Positions 6,206-7,269 of a DNA stretch of 7,269 nucleotides are shown here, one piece after another. The first letter of the stretch is position 1. Each line of letters opens with the position of its first letter. A model generated the notes under the pieces. That model made no database searches and was not told the origin of the DNA. It saw only the letters and a list, made by a program, of their open reading frames with translations. Where the stretch lies: positions 1 to 7,269 of the forward strand of contig CALLYX010000445.1 in NCBI GenBank assembly GCA_937858775.1, written 5' to 3'. Source of the DNA: an uncultured bacterium. GTDB lineage: Bacteria; Auribacterota; Tritonobacteria; UBA1439. The position numbers and the translations under genes are program-made.

Positions 6206-6240
6206 AAAAAAACCGGCGGCAGCGTCTCCGCCGCCGCCGG
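6206..6240 (-). terminator. Intrinsic terminator of the 65-aa lipoprotein gene
   Basis: Read on the minus strand, an 8-bp stem (6233-6240 with 6213-6220), one mismatch and 3 more pairs close a TCTC/GAGA tetraloop at 6225-6228. Seven T follow (6206-6212). The structure starts 28 bp past the lipoprotein stop. It is the only clear rho-independent terminator in the window, and it isolates the lipoprotein gene from the downstream operon. Confidence 0.85.
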
Positions 6241-6267
6241 GCGCTGCCTTCCACTGGAGGCCGCTTG

Positions 6268-6465
6268 TTACTGCGTCGCCTCCTTCGCGGCCTTGCCGGC
6301 GTCGCTGACGGCCTTGCCGGCGTCGCTGACGGCCTTGCCTGCGGCGTCCGTCATCCTGGAGATCGCCCCCTTGGCCTTCTGCTCCGGCGTCTCCTCCTTC
6401 TTCTTGCAGCCGAGCGCCGCCGTGCCCAGCGCAAGCGCCGCCACCACGCAGATCACCCTCTTCAT
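6268..6465 (-). CDS. Small repeat-containing lipoprotein, 65 aa
   Basis: The N-terminus is a lipoprotein signal: MKR, a hydrophobic core, then ALGC with the lipid-attached Cys at residue 20, followed by KKK. The mature 46 residues are highly charged and Ala-rich and end in a heptad-like repeat (AGKAVSD twice, with degenerate copies either side), which would form an amphipathic helix. The start is firm: AAGGAGG lies 4 nt before the ATG. A promoter with CATAAT at -10 lies just upstream and a strong terminator just downstream, so it is probably a separate, well-expressed single-gene unit. Small lipoproteins of this build resemble envelope or entericidin-like proteins, but no family match is claimed. 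The family-free features (lipobox, ribosome site, promoter and terminator) together make this a secure gene. Confidence 0.85.
   Translation of the reverse strand: MKRVICVVAALALGTAALGCKKKEETPEQKAKGAISRMTDAAGKAVSDAGKAVSDAGKAAKEATQ
6290..6331. repeat. Two perfect 21-bp tandem repeats inside the 65-aa lipoprotein gene
   Basis: The 21-bp unit GCCTTGCCGGCGTCGCTGAC + G occupies 6290-6310 and 6311-6331 without a mismatch. A third, diverged copy begins at 6332. Each unit encodes seven residues (AGKAVSD on the minus strand). Perfect identity, including third codon positions, points to a recent duplication; copy number may vary between strains. Confidence 0.9.
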
Positions 6466-6500
6466 GGCCCCTCCTTCCCACTGGACGCTTCCCGCCCGAT

Positions 6501-6529
6501 ATTATGCCGTGCGGGCGCGCGCGACGCAA
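6501..6529 (-). promoter_or_regulatory. Predicted promoter of the 65-aa lipoprotein gene
   Basis: On the minus strand TTGCGT (6524-6529) and CATAAT (6501-6506, five of six matches to TATAAT) are exactly 17 nt apart. Transcription would start near 6494, with a leader of about 29 nt containing the strong AAGGAGG. The -35 element abuts the thi4 stop codon at 6530. Confidence 0.5.
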
Positions 6530-7269
6530 CTACTTCCTTCGCGCGATGAGCTCGGCCGCCTTCCTCCCCGAGAGAAGCATCCCGCCGAAGATCGGCCCCA
6601 TCCTGGGGCCCCCGAAAACCGCGTTGGCCGCCATCCCGGCCGCCCAGACGCCCGGGTAGATCTCCCTCGTGTGTTCCACTATCGTCCTCTCCCCGGCCTC
6701 CGCCCACATCGGCTTCTCCCCCAGAAGGTCCCCGGTGGGCGTCAGCAGCTTCCGCCCGATCTTCCTGACGATGATCCGGGCTATCTCCGCGGCGTGCCCC
6801 GTCGCGTCGACCACGCAGCGGGCGCGGGCCGAGAGCGGGTCGACATGGAGCGACGCCGCCTCCACGGCGGTCCATTGGAGCACCACCCCGGCGACCCGGT
6901 CGCGCCGTATCATCACGTCCTCGGCGGAGAGCAGGTTGAATATCCGCGCCCCCGCCTTCACCGCCGCGGCGCAGAGGCAGGCCACGGTCTCGATCGAGTC
7001 GGTCGTGGCGTAGCCGTCGCCCCGCCGCCTCACGCGCACCCCCATCTCCTCGAGGATCGGGAGCGGTTCGTCCTGGAATACGCAGCGCCTGAACATCATG
7101 CCCCCGCCCCACATCCCCCCGCCGACGGAGATGTTGCGTTCGTAGACGGCCACCTTCCTCCTCGCGCGCGCCAGATAATAGGCGGCGACCATCCCGGCCG
7201 GTCCCCCGCCGATAATCGCGACATCCGTATCGAGATATTCGGATAACTCCCCGGCGTACTCCTCCAGGA
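6530..7269 (-). CDS. thi4: Thiamine thiazole synthase Thi4 (sulfide-dependent type), N-terminus cut by window edge
   Basis: The 245 visible residues match the Thi4 family, which builds the thiazole half of thiamine from NAD and glycine. The NAD-binding region is clear: VAIIGGGPAG (residues 16-25), YERN (42-45), then VGGGMWGGGMMF (48-59). The C-terminal stretch EIYPGVWAAGMAANAVFGGP and RMGPIFGGMLLSGRKAAE is also typical. The key position is His141 in SLHVDPL. Yeast THI4 has here a Cys that donates its own sulfur, a once-only reaction. The His form, known from methanogens such as Methanocaldococcus jannaschii, uses free sulfide with iron and can turn over. That suggests an anaerobic, sulfide-containing setting. 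By comparison with archaeal Thi4 of about 265 residues, roughly 15-25 N-terminal residues are missing. Close relatives make ribose-1,5-bisphosphate isomerase, but SLHVDPL and the GGGMWGGGMMF region favour Thi4. A TPP riboswitch, if present, would lie outside the window. No terminator follows the stop. Confidence 0.92.
   Translation of the reverse strand, partial: LEEYAGELSEYLDTDVAIIGGGPAGMVAAYYLARARRKVAVYERNISVGGGMWGGGMMFRRCVFQDEPLPILEEMGVRVRRRGDGYATTDSIETVACLCAAAVKAGARIFNLLSAEDVMIRRDRVAGVVLQWTAVEAASLHVDPLSARARCVVDATGHAAEIARIIVRKIGRKLLTPTGDLLGEKPMWAEAGERTIVEHTREIYPGVWAAGMAANAVFGGPRMGPIFGGMLLSGRKAAELIARRK

Noticed and set aside
5164..7246. Plus-strand open frames opposite the unknown genes and thi4
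   Set aside because: Translations lack any domain and overlap genes with clear motifs, ribosome sites and a terminator on the minus strand.
1..7269. CRISPR array, tRNA, transposon ends, toxin-antitoxin or defence genes
   Set aside because: No spaced repeat arrays, cloverleaf, transposase motifs or terminal inverted repeats were seen, and no gene carries defence or toxin motifs.

Overview
The window is GC-rich bacterial DNA, roughly two thirds or more G+C by eye, densely packed with short intergenic gaps. It looks like an uncultured anaerobic lineage. The clues are an archaeal-like, His-type thiazole synthase (Thi4), a membrane protein and small lipoproteins that remind me of PVC-group or Omnitrophota-like genomes, and several proteins of no known function. 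The phylum is an inference from memory, not shown by the sequence. No tRNA, rRNA, CRISPR array, transposase or phage gene is visible.

Layout. Positions 40-216 (minus) encode a 58-aa lipoprotein. Positions 217-391 are a divergent promoter region. A plus-strand operon follows: a six-segment membrane protein (392-1378), an FmdB-type zinc-ribbon protein (1445-1723) and a TPR protein (1656-3086) that overlaps the zinc-ribbon gene by 68 nt. It meets a minus-strand operon head-on with a 7-nt overlap. Read in its own direction, that operon runs from a secreted protein of unknown function (6108-5644) to a DUF6941-like protein (5607-5203), a PaaI-type hotdog thioesterase (5158-4754) and glutamine-dependent NAD+ synthetase, NadE (4712-3080). 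Gaps between these genes are 36-44 nt. An intrinsic terminator (6206-6240) separates this operon from a 65-aa lipoprotein (6465-6268) upstream. Thi4 enters from the right edge and stops at 6530, lacking only its N-terminus.

Function. Two cofactor routes are represented: the last step of NAD+ synthesis (NadE) and thiazole formation for thiamine (Thi4). The plus-strand operon is probably envelope- or assembly-related, but no pathway can be assigned. The most notable points are a one-base frameshift in a ten-base homopolymer that splits nadE exactly between its two domains, and the long overlap in which a Lys-rich tail and an Arg-rich head are written in two frames. A TTGCGY-N17 promoter layout also recurs before three minus-strand genes. 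I found no convincing new defence or mobile system; the novelty lies in small lipoproteins and unassigned proteins.
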